In this document: positions 8,002 to 18,733 of the stretch, one piece after another
Layout of the letters: each line of letters opens with the position of its first letter
Numbering within the stretch: position 1 is the stretch's first letter
Source of the DNA: Streptomyces sp. WAC05374
GTDB taxonomy: Bacteria; Actinomycetota; Actinomycetes; Streptomycetales; Streptomycetaceae
Direction: 5' to 3'
Length of the DNA: 64,000 nucleotides
Assembly: GCF_004353505.1 (NCBI RefSeq)
Contig: NZ_SMNQ01000022.1
Coordinates: 1 to 64,000, forward strand
The notes under the pieces: model-generated
What the model saw: the letters and a program-made list of their open reading frames with translations, nothing else
What the model was told of the DNA's origin: nothing
Database searches by the model: none
Translations under genes and position numbers: made by a program

Positions 8002-9279
8002 ATGCGCCCCACAAAACCCGTCACCCGCACAGGCAGGACACTCCTGGCCTGTGCGGCCTCGGCCGCCTTGGCCACCGTGGGCCTCGCCGCTTCACCGGCC
8101 TCGGCCGTACCCGCGAAGTCCGCCGCCGCCACGCAGGTCAAACCCGGTGACGTCTGCACGGCCGCCGACCTCGGCACACGCCGCCCGTACATCAAAACGA
8201 CCGAAGTCACCCCGGAGATCACCCACTTCAAGGGCTGGTACGTCACCCAGGGCACCACCGGCTACCAGAGCGTCACCACCAGCACCCAGACCACCATCTC
8301 GGTCTCCGTCGGCCTCAACGGCAATGTCCAGGGCAGCTTCGCCGTCGAGACCCTCGGCACCGTCGGCGCGAGCCTGGGCCTGAACGTTCAGGTCAACTAC
8401 TCCTCCACCAGCAGCGAGTCGAACACGGTCACGTGGAACTTCTCCCGGCCCGGCTACTACGGCGTCTACAAGGGCACGAAGAAGGTCACCGGTACGTACG
8501 GAAGCCTCAACTGCAACCGCAGCCAACAGGGCGACGGCAGTTGGGCGTTGAGGTGGATCGAGGGGCCGGGCAGCGGCAGCTTCACCACTTACACCACCCT
8601 TGAGGAAGGCGCGGTGCGCTGCGAGGACACGGTGCCGCCCAACAGCATCATGGCCAAGGCGAGGAGCCTCCTCGACTGCGCCTCGCCCACCGCGAAGGCC
8701 GGGCACCCGGCGGGCGCCGTGGCCCCGACGGCGAAGCAGACGCAGGACCGCCTCGCGCAGCGCCCGGCTCCCCCTGCCGGCACGTCCGCCGAACAGCCCA
8801 AGGCCACCGGGCGCGCCGCGCAAGCCGCCCTGACCTGCCAACCCGGCGCCTACAGGATCGACGTCCCCGGCAAGCCCCTGAACTGGAGCGCACCGCTCCT
8901 GGCCAACGACGGCATCCGCCTGCGCGTGTCCACGATCTTCAGCGCCCACCTGGACAACTGGCGCCTGTGCGACGTGACGGAGAACAACGGAGTCCTCGAG
9001 GCGACGCTGTGGAACTGGGGCAACGGCGGATGCGCGACGGTCCCGGCGAACATCGCCAACCAGGAACAGGCCCACCTGACGACGGCCACCTGCGCGGAGG
9101 ACGACCTCCAGCGGTTCTACATCTACCGCGACGTACCCGGCAGCGCGAAGATCGGTGTACAGAACAAGTACACCGGCTCCATGATGGGCCACGACCGGTA
9201 CGGTGACGGGGAGTTGATCCGCCAGTACTCCAGCGGCAGGCAGGACGGTACGGGTACGTACACCCTGACTGGAGTCTGA
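8002..9279 (+). CDS. secreted beta-rich protein, possible pore-forming/lectin-like
   Basis: A 425-residue exported protein that I cannot assign to a family. The signal peptide (MRPTKPVTRTGRTLLACAAS onwards) ends near SPASA. Residues about 75-160 are an alternating Ser/Thr and hydrophobic pattern (SVTTSTQTTISVSVGLNGN, then NVQVNYSSTSSESNTVTWNF), the kind of sequence seen in the insertion hairpins of aerolysin/MTX-type toxins. Then comes an Ala/Pro linker near 235-280. The C-terminal 140 residues look beta-trefoil-like (DDLQRFYIY, VQNKYTG, QYSSGRQDGTGTYTL). The ATG at 8002 has GGGGGAAAGGG upstream. The pore-forming and lectin readings are inferences from pattern alone. Confidence 0.5.
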   Translation: MRPTKPVTRTGRTLLACAASAALATVGLAASPASAVPAKSAAATQVKPGDVCTAADLGTRRPYIKTTEVTPEITHFKGWYVTQGTTGYQSVTTSTQTTISVSVGLNGNVQGSFAVETLGTVGASLGLNVQVNYSSTSSESNTVTWNFSRPGYYGVYKGTKKVTGTYGSLNCNRSQQGDGSWALRWIEGPGSGSFTTYTTLEEGAVRCEDTVPPNSIMAKARSLLDCASPTAKAGHPAGAVAPTAKQTQDRLAQRPAPPAGTSAEQPKATGRAAQAALTCQPGAYRIDVPGKPLNWSAPLLANDGIRLRVSTIFSAHLDNWRLCDVTENNGVLEATLWNWGNGGCATVPANIANQEQAHLTTATCAEDDLQRFYIYRDVPGSAKIGVQNKYTGSMMGHDRYGDGELIRQYSSGRQDGTGTYTLTGV

Positions 9280-9318
9280 CGGCCCACGCCCCGCGCGCGG
9301 CCCCGCACGTGAACCCCG

Positions 9319-9365
9319 GAACCCGCACGCCCGACGACCGCGACGTCCGTCGAGCGTGCGGGTTC
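9319..9365. terminator. bidirectional hairpin terminator
   Basis: GAACCCGCACGC (9319-9330) pairs exactly with GCGTGCGGGTTC (9354-9365). It sits between the convergent secreted-protein gene and sdhB, so it can serve both. Confidence 0.8.
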
Positions 9366-9372
9366 ATGCCGC

Positions 9373-10115
9373 TCAGCGGCGGCCCTTGCGGGTGGCCCGC
9401 AGCCATTCCTTGTTCATGGCCGCGATCGACGGGAGCGGGATGCCCTTGGGGCAGGCGGTGGCGCACTCGCCGGTCAGGGTGCAGCCGCCGAAGCCCTCCT
9501 CGTCCATGACCGCGACCATGTCCAGGACGCGGGTCTCGCGCTCCGGCGCGCCCTGGGGCAGCACGTTGAGGTGGTTGACCTTCGCCGAGGTGAAGAGCAT
9601 CGCGGAGCCGTTGGGGCAGGCCGCCACACAGGCGCCGCAGCCGATGCACTCGGCGTGCTCGAAGGCGAAGTCGGCGTCCGCCTTGGGCACCGGCGTGGCG
9701 TGCGCCTCCGGGGCGGAGCCGGTGGGGGCGCTGATGTAGCCGCCGGCCTGGATGATCCGGTCGAAGGCGGAGCGGTCGACCACCAGGTCCTTCACGACCG
9801 GGAACGCGGAGGCGCGCCACGGCTCGACGTCGATGGTGTCGCCGTCCTCGAACGCGCGCATGTGGAGCTGGCAGGTGGTGGTGCGTTCGGGGCCGTGCGC
9901 GTCGCCGTTGATCACCAGCGAGCAGGCCCCGCAGATGCCCTCGCGGCAGTCGTGGTCGAACGCGACGGGGTCCTCGCCGCGGAGGATGAGCTCCTCGTTG
10001 AGGGTGTCGAGCATCTCCAGGAAGGACATGTCCTTGGAGATGCCGTCCACCTCGTAGGTGGCCATGGCGCCGGGGGCGTCGGCGTTCTTCTGGCGCCAGA
10101 CGCGCAACTTGAGCT

Positions 10116-10119
<4 letters not shown>
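9373..10119 (-). CDS. sdhB: succinate dehydrogenase iron-sulfur subunit
   Basis: A 248-residue iron-sulfur subunit that carries electrons from the flavoprotein to the membrane anchor. The [2Fe-2S] cysteines are Cys58, 63, 66 and 83 (CREGICGAC and TTTCQ). The [4Fe-4S] and [3Fe-4S] ligands are in CIGCGACVAACP (158-168) and CTLTGECATACP (213-223). The ATG at 10119 overlaps the sdhA stop as ATGA, so the two are translationally coupled. It is the last gene of sdhCAB and ends at a shared hairpin terminator. Confidence 0.97.
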
Positions 10120-12062
<1,943 letters not shown>

Positions 12063-12063
12063 G

Positions 12064-12768
12064 TCAGCTCACCACTCCGGTCATGACGGCGACGGGTACG
12101 GAGATGAAGCCCGCGGTGAGCACCAGTGCCAGGCCGTTGGCCAGGGCCTTGAGCGCGCGGTCACGGGCGGCGTTGCCCACGCCGAGGGTCTGCGCGGCGG
12201 ACCAGAAGCCGTGCCGGATGTGCAGGCCGACGGCGAGCATCGCCACGATGTAGATGACATTGCCGTACCAGGTGGAGAAGGTCGCCACGACGTTCTCGTA
12301 CGGATGGCCGGCCTGGGCGTTCGGGTTCACGGTCAGCGTCGTGAGGTCCAGGATGTGCCAGACGATGAACAGCGCCACGATGACGCCGCCCCAGCGCATG
12401 GTGCGGGTCGCGTAGCTCGCGCGGCGCCGCTTGTGGGCGTAGGCGGTGGGCCGGGCCCTGATGTCGCGCCTGCTGAGCTGGTACGCCGAGACGCCGTGGG
12501 CGATCACGGCGGTGAGCAGCACCACGCGGGCGATCCACAGACCCCATTCGTAGTGCAGGACGGGCTCGCCCATGGTGCGCAGCCAGTGGCCGTACGCGTT
12601 GAACTCGCCGGGGCCGAAGAAGACCTTCAGGTTGCCCATCACATGCGCGACGAGGTAAGCGATCATGATCAGGCCGCTGACGGCCATGACCGTCTTCTTG
12701 CCGACGGTCGATCCCCAGAACGTGCGCGTGGGGGACGGTTGCCGGTCCCTCCTGGTTGCCAGAGCCAT
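12064..12768 (-). CDS. sdhC: succinate dehydrogenase cytochrome b subunit
   Basis: A 234-residue membrane anchor with five hydrophobic helices. Candidate heme ligands are the histidines in YLVAHVMGN, VIAHGVSAY, VWHILDL and VGLHIRHGF. It passes electrons between the quinone pool and SdhB. I place the start at the ATG at 12768 (MALATRR). There is no proper ribosome site, but TTGGAC, 18 bases, then TAGCGT lies so close that transcription should begin at the A of the ATG, making this a leaderless mRNA. An in-frame upstream extension would run into that promoter. Confidence 0.9.
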   Translation of the reverse strand: MALATRRDRQPSPTRTFWGSTVGKKTVMAVSGLIMIAYLVAHVMGNLKVFFGPGEFNAYGHWLRTMGEPVLHYEWGLWIARVVLLTAVIAHGVSAYQLSRRDIRARPTAYAHKRRRASYATRTMRWGGVIVALFIVWHILDLTTLTVNPNAQAGHPYENVVATFSTWYGNVIYIVAMLAVGLHIRHGFWSAAQTLGVGNAARDRALKALANGLALVLTAGFISVPVAVMTGVVS

Positions 12769-12775
12769 GCCTTCG

Positions 12776-12805
12776 ACGCTAGGGGTCCGGCAGCCAGAGG
12801 TCCAA
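12776..12805 (-). promoter_or_regulatory. leaderless promoter of sdhCAB
   Basis: On the minus strand the -35 is TTGGAC (12805-12800) and the -10 TAGCGT (12781-12776), with an 18-bp spacer. The sdhC ATG begins seven bases after the -10, where the transcript should start. Confidence 0.6.
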
Positions 12806-12823
12806 GACATGGTCCGGCTGATC

Positions 12824-12856
12824 TCCATAGCTGATGCCTATGGACGGGCGTAGGGT
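12824..12856. promoter_or_regulatory. LysR-type operator and lysR promoter -10
   Basis: TCCATAG (12824-12830) and CTATGGA (12838-12844) form a perfect 7-bp inverted repeat with the T-N11-A core of LysR-family boxes. Just beyond it is a TAGGGT -10 (12851-12856) only six bases before the regulator ATG, so this gene too is probably leaderless. The box covers the expected -35 of lysR and lies 19 bp upstream of the sdhC -35, fitting autorepression plus activation of sdhCAB. Confidence 0.6.
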
Positions 12857-12862
12857 GGTGTC

Positions 12863-13804
12863 ATGCAGTTCCAGCAGCTCCTGTACTTCGTGGCGGTGGC
12901 CGAGACCCGGCACTTCACCCGGGCCGCCGAGCGGGTCCACGTCTCGCAGCCGTCGCTGTCGCAGCAGATCAGGGCGCTGGAGAAGGAGCTGGGCGCCGAG
13001 CTGTTCAGCAGGGCGCGCGGCAACATCACGCTGACGGACGCGGGCGAGGCGCTGCTCCCGCTGGCCCGCCGCATCCTGGCCGACGCCGACACCGCGCGCC
13101 ACGAGGTGCAGGAGCTGGCGCAGCTCCGGCGGGGGCGGGTGCGCCTGGGGGCGACGCCCAGCCTGTGCACGGGGCTGCTGCCCGACGTGCTGAAGGCCTT
13201 CCACGACCTGCACCCGGGCATCCAGCTCCTGATCGAGGAGAGCGGTTCCCACGATCTCGTACGGGAGCTGGCGCGCGGGTCGCTCGACCTCGCCCTGGTG
13301 GTGCTGCCGCTGCCGACCCCGTCACCGGCGCTGACCACCGTGGAGCTGCTCCACGAGGACCTGGTCGTCGTCTCCTCGTCGGCGGCGCCCGCCCCTCGGC
13401 GGCCGGTGCGGATCGCGGACCTGGAGGGGCAGCCGCTGGTGATGTTCCGGCACGGCTACGACCTGCGGGACCTCACCGTGGCGGCGTGCCGGGCGGAGGG
13501 GTTCGAGCCGTCGTTCACGGTGGAGGGCGGCGAGATGGACGCCGTGCTCGGCTTCGTGCGGGCGGGGCTGGGCGTGGCGGTGGTGCCCGCCATGGTGGCG
13601 GCGCGGGCGGGCCGGGACCTCAGGGTCACGGCGCTGGCGCGGCCGGGGCTGAGCCGCACGATCGGGCTGGCGCACCGCAGCGACGTGGAGCCGCCCCGGG
13701 CCGCGCGGGAGCTCCAGCGGCTGCTGCTGGCACGGCGGGGGGTGACAGCGTTCCGGGCGGGACCGCCGCCCCCACCCTCCCGTGCCGGGGACGGCGACGC
13801 CTGA
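12863..13804 (+). CDS. LysR family transcriptional regulator
   Basis: A 313-residue LysR regulator. The winged helix-turn-helix is residues 1-60 (MQFQQLLYFVAVAETRHFTR, then VSQPSLSQQIRALEKELG). The periplasmic-binding-like effector domain spans about 90-290, and a Pro-rich tail closes the protein. It is divergent from sdhCAB with a 94-bp spacer that contains a perfect LysR box, so it most likely controls that operon and itself. The effector is unknown; a C4 acid is a reasonable guess only from context. Confidence 0.92.
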   Translation: MQFQQLLYFVAVAETRHFTRAAERVHVSQPSLSQQIRALEKELGAELFSRARGNITLTDAGEALLPLARRILADADTARHEVQELAQLRRGRVRLGATPSLCTGLLPDVLKAFHDLHPGIQLLIEESGSHDLVRELARGSLDLALVVLPLPTPSPALTTVELLHEDLVVVSSSAAPAPRRPVRIADLEGQPLVMFRHGYDLRDLTVAACRAEGFEPSFTVEGGEMDAVLGFVRAGLGVAVVPAMVAARAGRDLRVTALARPGLSRTIGLAHRSDVEPPRAARELQRLLLARRGVTAFRAGPPPPPSRAGDGDA

Positions 13805-13902
13805 GTACGCGTACTCAGCTCGTCTGCGTCGCTCGTCCCTGCCCGGCCGGTCCGCGATCTTCGACGATGGGGCGACCCAAGCCCGCGTCGGAAGAGGTGT
13901 CC

Positions 13903-15684
13903 ATGAGGCGTGACGTGCAGCTCCGCACCGCCACCCCGGAGGATCTGGAGTGGATCCACGAACTGCGTCACCGGGTGTACGCACAGGAGTTGGGCCAGCA
14001 CGCGCCCGACCCGTCCGGCCGGCTCCGTGACGGGCTGGACGGCGACAACGTCTACCTGGTCGCGGCGCGCGGCTCCACCCGTCTCGGTTTCGTCAGCCTG
14101 ACCCCGCCCTGGGTGGGCCGGTACGGGCTCGACAAGTACCTGGACCGCGAGGCGTTGCCGCTGCTGGCGGAGCCGGACGTGTTCGAGGTGCGCATCCTCA
14201 CCGTGGAGCCGCGCTGGCGGGCCACCGCGGTGGCGCCGCTGCTGATGTACGCGGCGCTGCGCTGGATCGCCGCCCGGGGCGGGCGCCGGGTGGTGGCGAT
14301 GGGGCGCACCGAGGTGCTCGCCATGTACCTGGCCGCCGGTCTGCGCCCGGTGGGTCGCACCGTGCGGGCCGGTGCGGTGACGTTCGAGGTGCTGACCGGT
14401 GAGGTGGCCGCGCTGACGCAGGTCGCGAGGGACCGGTACGGCACTGTGGTGGAGCGCCTGCGGTCGCGGGTGGACTGGCAACTGGACGTGGCGTTCGCGC
14501 CCCGGCCGGACGGGTGCGAGCACGGCGGTGCCTCGTTCACCGCCATCGGTACGGACTTCCGCAGCCTGGACCGGCGCCACCGGGTGGTCGCGGCCGATGT
14601 GCTGGACGCCTGGTTCCCGCCCGCCCCCGGTGTGCGGGCGGTGCTCGCGGAGGACCCGGGCTGGGCCGCCCGCACCTCGCCGCCGTCCGGCGCGGAGGGC
14701 CTGCTGGCGGAGATCGCCACGGCGCGGGAGCTGCCCGTGGAGACCCTCGCGGTGGGCGCCGGTTCGTCCGACCTGATCTTCCGGGCGTTCGGGAGGTGGC
14801 TGACGCCGGACAGCAGGGTGCTGCTGATGGACCCGGGCTACGGCGAGTACGCCCATGTCACCGAGCGGGTGATCGGCTGCCGGGTGGACCGGTTCCGGCT
14901 GCGCCGCGAGGAGGGCTGGCGGATCGATCCGGCCCGGCTGTCCGCCGCCGTCGCCTCGGGGCGCTACGACCTCGTGGTGGTGGTCAACCCGAACAACCCC
15001 ACCGGGCGCCACGCACCGGCCGACGAGCTGCGCGCGGTGATCGCCGGCGCGCCGGAGCGGACCCGCTGGTGGATCGACGAGGCGTACCTCGGCTACGTCG
15101 GCCCGGACGAGTCGCTGGCGCATCTCGCCGCGACGGACCCGCGGGTCGTGGTGTGCACCTCGCTGTCGAAGATGTACGCGCTGTCGGGCGTGCGCGCCGC
15201 GTACCTGGTGGCCGGCCCGGACACCGCGGCGTCGCTGCGGCGGTGGACGCCGCCGTGGCCGGTGAGCCTCCCGGCGCAGCTCGCCGCCGTGGCGGCCCTG
15301 CGCGACCCGGAGTACTACCGCGAGTGCCGGGAGCGCACCCACGCGCTGCGCGGGCGACTGGCCGCCGGCCTGGCCGGGCTCGACGCGTCGCTGGTGGTCG
15401 AGGAGTCCGTGGCGAACTTCCTCGCCGTGACGCTGCCGTCCGGCGGGCCGAGTGCCGCGCGGCTGGTGGCCGAGTGCCGCCGCCACGACGTGTACCTGCG
15501 CGACCTGTCGCCGCTGTCGCCGGAGTACCGGGGCCGCACCGTGCGCGTCGCGGTCCGGGACACCGCCGAGAACGAACGCATCGTGGCCGCGGTCGGGGCG
15601 GCCCTGGACGCGCTGCGGCCCGGCCCGGGCGCGTCCGGCGCGGCGGCACCCGCGGGCCTGCCTGTCGCCGGTGGCACCCGGTGA
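13903..15684 (+). CDS. GNAT domain fused to fold-type I PLP aminotransferase-like enzyme
   Basis: A 593-residue fusion. Residues 1-165 are a GNAT acyltransferase-like domain (LRTATPEDLEWIHELRHRVY, VEPRWRATAVAPLLM). Residues about 225-580 are a fold-type I PLP enzyme related to HisC and CobD: GAGSSDLIFRAF near 283, DPGYGEY, VNPNNPTG near 361, the WIDEAYLGYVGPDES aspartate, and the SLSKMYALSGVR lysine (residue 423) that should hold PLP. GAAGAGG precedes the ATG at 13903. The stop overlaps the next gene, a CDP-diacylglycerol synthase homologue, as GTGA. A role in making an unusual amino head group or lipid is inferred from that coupling; the substrate is unknown. Confidence 0.8.
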   Translation: MRRDVQLRTATPEDLEWIHELRHRVYAQELGQHAPDPSGRLRDGLDGDNVYLVAARGSTRLGFVSLTPPWVGRYGLDKYLDREALPLLAEPDVFEVRILTVEPRWRATAVAPLLMYAALRWIAARGGRRVVAMGRTEVLAMYLAAGLRPVGRTVRAGAVTFEVLTGEVAALTQVARDRYGTVVERLRSRVDWQLDVAFAPRPDGCEHGGASFTAIGTDFRSLDRRHRVVAADVLDAWFPPAPGVRAVLAEDPGWAARTSPPSGAEGLLAEIATARELPVETLAVGAGSSDLIFRAFGRWLTPDSRVLLMDPGYGEYAHVTERVIGCRVDRFRLRREEGWRIDPARLSAAVASGRYDLVVVVNPNNPTGRHAPADELRAVIAGAPERTRWWIDEAYLGYVGPDESLAHLAATDPRVVVCTSLSKMYALSGVRAAYLVAGPDTAASLRRWTPPWPVSLPAQLAAVAALRDPEYYRECRERTHALRGRLAAGLAGLDASLVVEESVANFLAVTLPSGGPSAARLVAECRRHDVYLRDLSPLSPEYRGRTVRVAVRDTAENERIVAAVGAALDALRPGPGASGAAAPAGLPVAGGTR

Positions 15685-16484
15685 CCACCGTGGCCTCGCT
15701 GGCGCCCTTCCTCGGTGGGGCGCTGGCGCTGAGCGGTGTCGCGGTGGCGGCGTCACGGCGCCGTGAGCTGCTGGTCAGGTGGTGCGCCTGGGCGGTCGGG
15801 GTGCCGCTGGTCACCGCCGCGTTCTGGTGGGGCCGCCCGGGTACGGCGGTCATCGCCTGCGTGGTCGGGGTGATCGCGGTGCTGGAGTACGGCGGGCTGA
15901 TGCGGCTGGGCCGGGCGGACCGGGCGGTGCTGGTGGCCGCGGTGGTGGGCGTGGTGCTGGCCGCCTGGCTGGCGCCCGGGGAGGTGTTCCGGGTGGCCGC
16001 GGCCGGGGCGCTCGCGGTGGCCGCGGTGCCGCTCGTGGCCGGTGACGCCGACGACGGCCTGCGCCGGCTCGGTGCCGGGCTGCTGGGGCTGGTGTGGCTG
16101 GGTGTGCTGGCCGCGCTGGTGCCGCTCGGGGCGAGCGCGCTGGCGCTGTTCGTCGCGGTCTCGGTCGCCGACATCGTGGCGTACTTCGCGGGCCGGCGGC
16201 TGGGCGGGCCGCGGTTGTCGCCGCTCTCGCCGGCCAAGCGGTGGAGCGGGACGCTGGCGGGGGCCGCGGCGGGCCTCGGCACGCTGGCCGTGCTGTCCGC
16301 GCCGGGCTGGCCGATGGCGGTCGCCGTGGCGGTCGGCGGCCCGGCCGGAGACCTCCTGGAGTCCATGGTCAAGAGGGGGGCGCGGGTGAAGGACGCCGGT
16401 GGCTGGCTGCCCGGCTCAGGCGGCCTGCTGGACCGGATCGACTCCTTGCTCGTCGCGCTGGCGGTGCTGCTGGTGCTCGGCTGA
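15681..16484 (+). CDS. phosphatidate cytidylyltransferase (CdsA) homologue
   Basis: A 267-residue integral membrane protein with about eight hydrophobic helices. Near the C-terminus it has the CdsA signature: MVKRGARVKDAGGWLPG followed by GLLDRIDS, including the lysine, two aspartates and RxD. The usual P-x-H-G-G part reads PGSGG here, so the histidine is replaced. CdsA makes CDP-diacylglycerol from phosphatidate and CTP. The GTG start overlaps the stop of the GNAT/PLP fusion. It is likely a secondary CdsA serving a dedicated lipid pathway, as a housekeeping copy is expected elsewhere. Confidence 0.85.
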   Translation: MTTVASLAPFLGGALALSGVAVAASRRRELLVRWCAWAVGVPLVTAAFWWGRPGTAVIACVVGVIAVLEYGGLMRLGRADRAVLVAAVVGVVLAAWLAPGEVFRVAAAGALAVAAVPLVAGDADDGLRRLGAGLLGLVWLGVLAALVPLGASALALFVAVSVADIVAYFAGRRLGGPRLSPLSPAKRWSGTLAGAAAGLGTLAVLSAPGWPMAVAVAVGGPAGDLLESMVKRGARVKDAGGWLPGSGGLLDRIDSLLVALAVLLVLG

Positions 16485-16530
16485 GTACGGGCCGGAGGGA
16501 GACCGGCGGGGCCCCGGGGGGAAGGCCCGG

Positions 16531-16554
16531 GGGCGGGCTGGGGAGGGCCCGCCC
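16531..16554. terminator. GC-rich hairpin between convergent genes
   Basis: GGGCGGGC pairs with GCCCGCCC around an 8-base loop between the convergent cytidylyltransferase and rmdA genes. Confidence 0.5.
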
Positions 16555-16568
16555 ACGCCGGCGGAGGG

Positions 16569-18731
16569 TCACACCGCGTCGGCGAGCACCAGCGCGTGGA
16601 TGCGGTCGGGGGCGCCCGGCCTCGCGTAGTACCAGCCCTGGGCCGTGTCGCAGCCCAGTTCGCGCAACTGCTCGGCCTGGGCGCCTGTTTCGACGCCCTC
16701 CACGGTCACCGCGAGCTCCAGGCTGTGCGCCAGCGAGACGATCCCTTCGACGATCTTCAGGTCGACGGGGTCGATCGGGTGCTGCTGCATGCTCTGGGTG
16801 AAGGAGCGGTCCAGCTTCAGCACGCTGACCGGCAGCCGGCGGAGGTTGGCCAGGTTGGAGTACCCGGTGCCGAAGTCGTCCAGGGCTATGTCCACGCCCA
16901 TCTCGGCCAGTTGCCGCAGCGGCTTGAGCAGGTCCTCGTCGGCCCCGATCAGCGCAGACTCGGTGACCTCCAGGCACAGCGCGCCCGGCTCCAGCCCGGA
17001 GCGCTCCAGTACGTCGACGGTGTCGGCGACCAGGTTCGGGTGGTGGAGCTGCGTCGGCGACAGGTTGACGTTGATGCGCAGGGGGCCGCCGTCGGTGTGC
17101 CGCCGGTTCCAGAACCTCGCCTGGCGCACCGCTTCCTGGAGCACCCAGCGGCCGAGCGGCACGATCAGCCCGGTGTGCTCGGCGAGCGGGATGAACCGGT
17201 CCGGGCCCAGCACGCCGTGCTGCGGGTGGCACCAGCGCACCAGCGCCTCGGCGCCGTGCACGCTGCCGTCGCCGAGGTGCACCAGCGGCTGGTACTCGAT
17301 GAAGAACTCGCCCCGGTCCAGGGCGGCGGGCAGCGCGGTGGTCAGGCCGTGCCGGGTGATGGCGCGGGCGTCCGCCTCGGGGTCGGCCCGCTCGAAGCGG
17401 TTGCCGCCCGCCGACTTGGCCCGGTACATGGTGATGTCGGCGCTGCGCAGGACCTCGGCCGGGCCGCGTTCGCCGGCGGGGCCCTCGACGACGCCGACGC
17501 TGCCGCGCACGGTCAGCTCGCGGCCGTCCAGCCGGACGGGCGTGGCCAGGGCGGCGAGGATGCGGTGGGCCAGTTCGTCGGCCTGCTGTTCGGTGTCCGT
17601 GCCGGTGGTGAGCGCCACGAACTCGTCACCGCCCAGCCGGGCCACCATCTCCCCCGGCCGGGTCGCGACCGACTGCAACCGGTCGGCGACCTCGACGAGC
17701 AGCCGGTCGCCGGCCGCGTGCCCGAGACTGTCGTTGATGGCCTTGAAGCCGTCGAGATCGAGGTAGCACAGGCCGAAGCGGGTGCCGTCGCCCGAGGACA
17801 GCACTTTGTCGAGCCGTTCGAAGAACAGCGTCCGGTTGGGCAGCCCGGTCAGCGCGTCGTGCGTCGCCTCGTACCGCAGCCGCAGGTTGAGCAGCCGCCG
17901 TTCGGTGGTGTCCTCCATCAGCGCGAGCTGGTACTGCGGGCGGCCCTCGGGGTCACGCAGCAGGGACACCGTCAGGTTGGTCCACAGGACGGTGCCGTCG
18001 CCCCGGTAGAAGGGCTTCTCGACCTGGAAGTGGTCGCGTTCGCCGCGTACCAGTTCCCCGTACAGCTTCCACACGTGCGGGGCGTCCTCGGGGTGGACCC
18101 ACTCGCTGACCTTGCGGCCCCGCACGTGGTGCTCCAGGCCGCCGAACATGCGGGTGAGGGCGCCGTTGACCTCCAGGATGTTGCCCTCGAGGTCGGCGAT
18201 GCCGATGCCGATGGCCGCGTCCTCGAACACGGCGCGGAAGCGGGCCTCGGTGGCGTGCAGTGCCTGTTCGGCGAAGCTGCGTGCCGAGAGCGCCGAGCGG
18301 GCGATGGCCTCCTGCTCGGCGAGGGTGCGCTGGCGCAGCGCCTGGGCGAAGCCGGCCGCCAGCGCGTGCTGGAGCCGGGCGCAGCGGGCCCGCAGCTCCT
18401 CCCGGGCGGCGCCCTCGACATCGCCCCCGCAGTACAGCACGAGGTAGGAGTCCACCACGCCCAGGCTGCGGCTGAGCGCGTCGGGGTCGGTGCAGTGCGC
18501 GGCGACCAGGGCGGCGCCGACGCGGTGCGCGGGAGCCGCGTCGAACGGCCGCGCGTGCAGCGCGTCGCTGAGGTCCCGTGCCAGCGGCAGCAGGTGCCGC
18601 TCGACCTCGGCCCGGGTCAGCGACGTCGCCGTGACGGGGAAGATGGCCCGGCTCCATATGGTCGCGAACCGCTGGAGTCTGTCCTCCAGGCCGTCCGGTT
18701 CCGCTGCGGAACCGGGTGCCTGTGCCGGCAT
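16569..18731 (-). CDS. rmdA: PAS-GGDEF-EAL cyclic di-GMP enzyme, RmdA-like
   Basis: A 720-residue cytoplasmic protein. An uncharacterised N-terminal domain covers 1-150, a PAS/PAC covers about 160-280, the GGDEF domain about 285-450 with intact GGDEF (367-371), and the EAL domain about 460-710 with EAL (495-497) and DDFGTGYS near 618. The product-inhibition I-site five residues before GGDEF reads RPGE instead of RxxD. In S. coelicolor RmdA is a c-di-GMP phosphodiesterase that influences aerial development; the assignment rests on domain order and neighbours. The ATG follows the methyltransferase TGA by two bases, so the pair is one operon. Confidence 0.85.
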   Translation of the reverse strand: MPAQAPGSAAEPDGLEDRLQRFATIWSRAIFPVTATSLTRAEVERHLLPLARDLSDALHARPFDAAPAHRVGAALVAAHCTDPDALSRSLGVVDSYLVLYCGGDVEGAAREELRARCARLQHALAAGFAQALRQRTLAEQEAIARSALSARSFAEQALHATEARFRAVFEDAAIGIGIADLEGNILEVNGALTRMFGGLEHHVRGRKVSEWVHPEDAPHVWKLYGELVRGERDHFQVEKPFYRGDGTVLWTNLTVSLLRDPEGRPQYQLALMEDTTERRLLNLRLRYEATHDALTGLPNRTLFFERLDKVLSSGDGTRFGLCYLDLDGFKAINDSLGHAAGDRLLVEVADRLQSVATRPGEMVARLGGDEFVALTTGTDTEQQADELAHRILAALATPVRLDGRELTVRGSVGVVEGPAGERGPAEVLRSADITMYRAKSAGGNRFERADPEADARAITRHGLTTALPAALDRGEFFIEYQPLVHLGDGSVHGAEALVRWCHPQHGVLGPDRFIPLAEHTGLIVPLGRWVLQEAVRQARFWNRRHTDGGPLRINVNLSPTQLHHPNLVADTVDVLERSGLEPGALCLEVTESALIGADEDLLKPLRQLAEMGVDIALDDFGTGYSNLANLRRLPVSVLKLDRSFTQSMQQHPIDPVDLKIVEGIVSLAHSLELAVTVEGVETGAQAEQLRELGCDTAQGWYYARPGAPDRIHALVLADAV

Positions 18732-18733
18732 GC

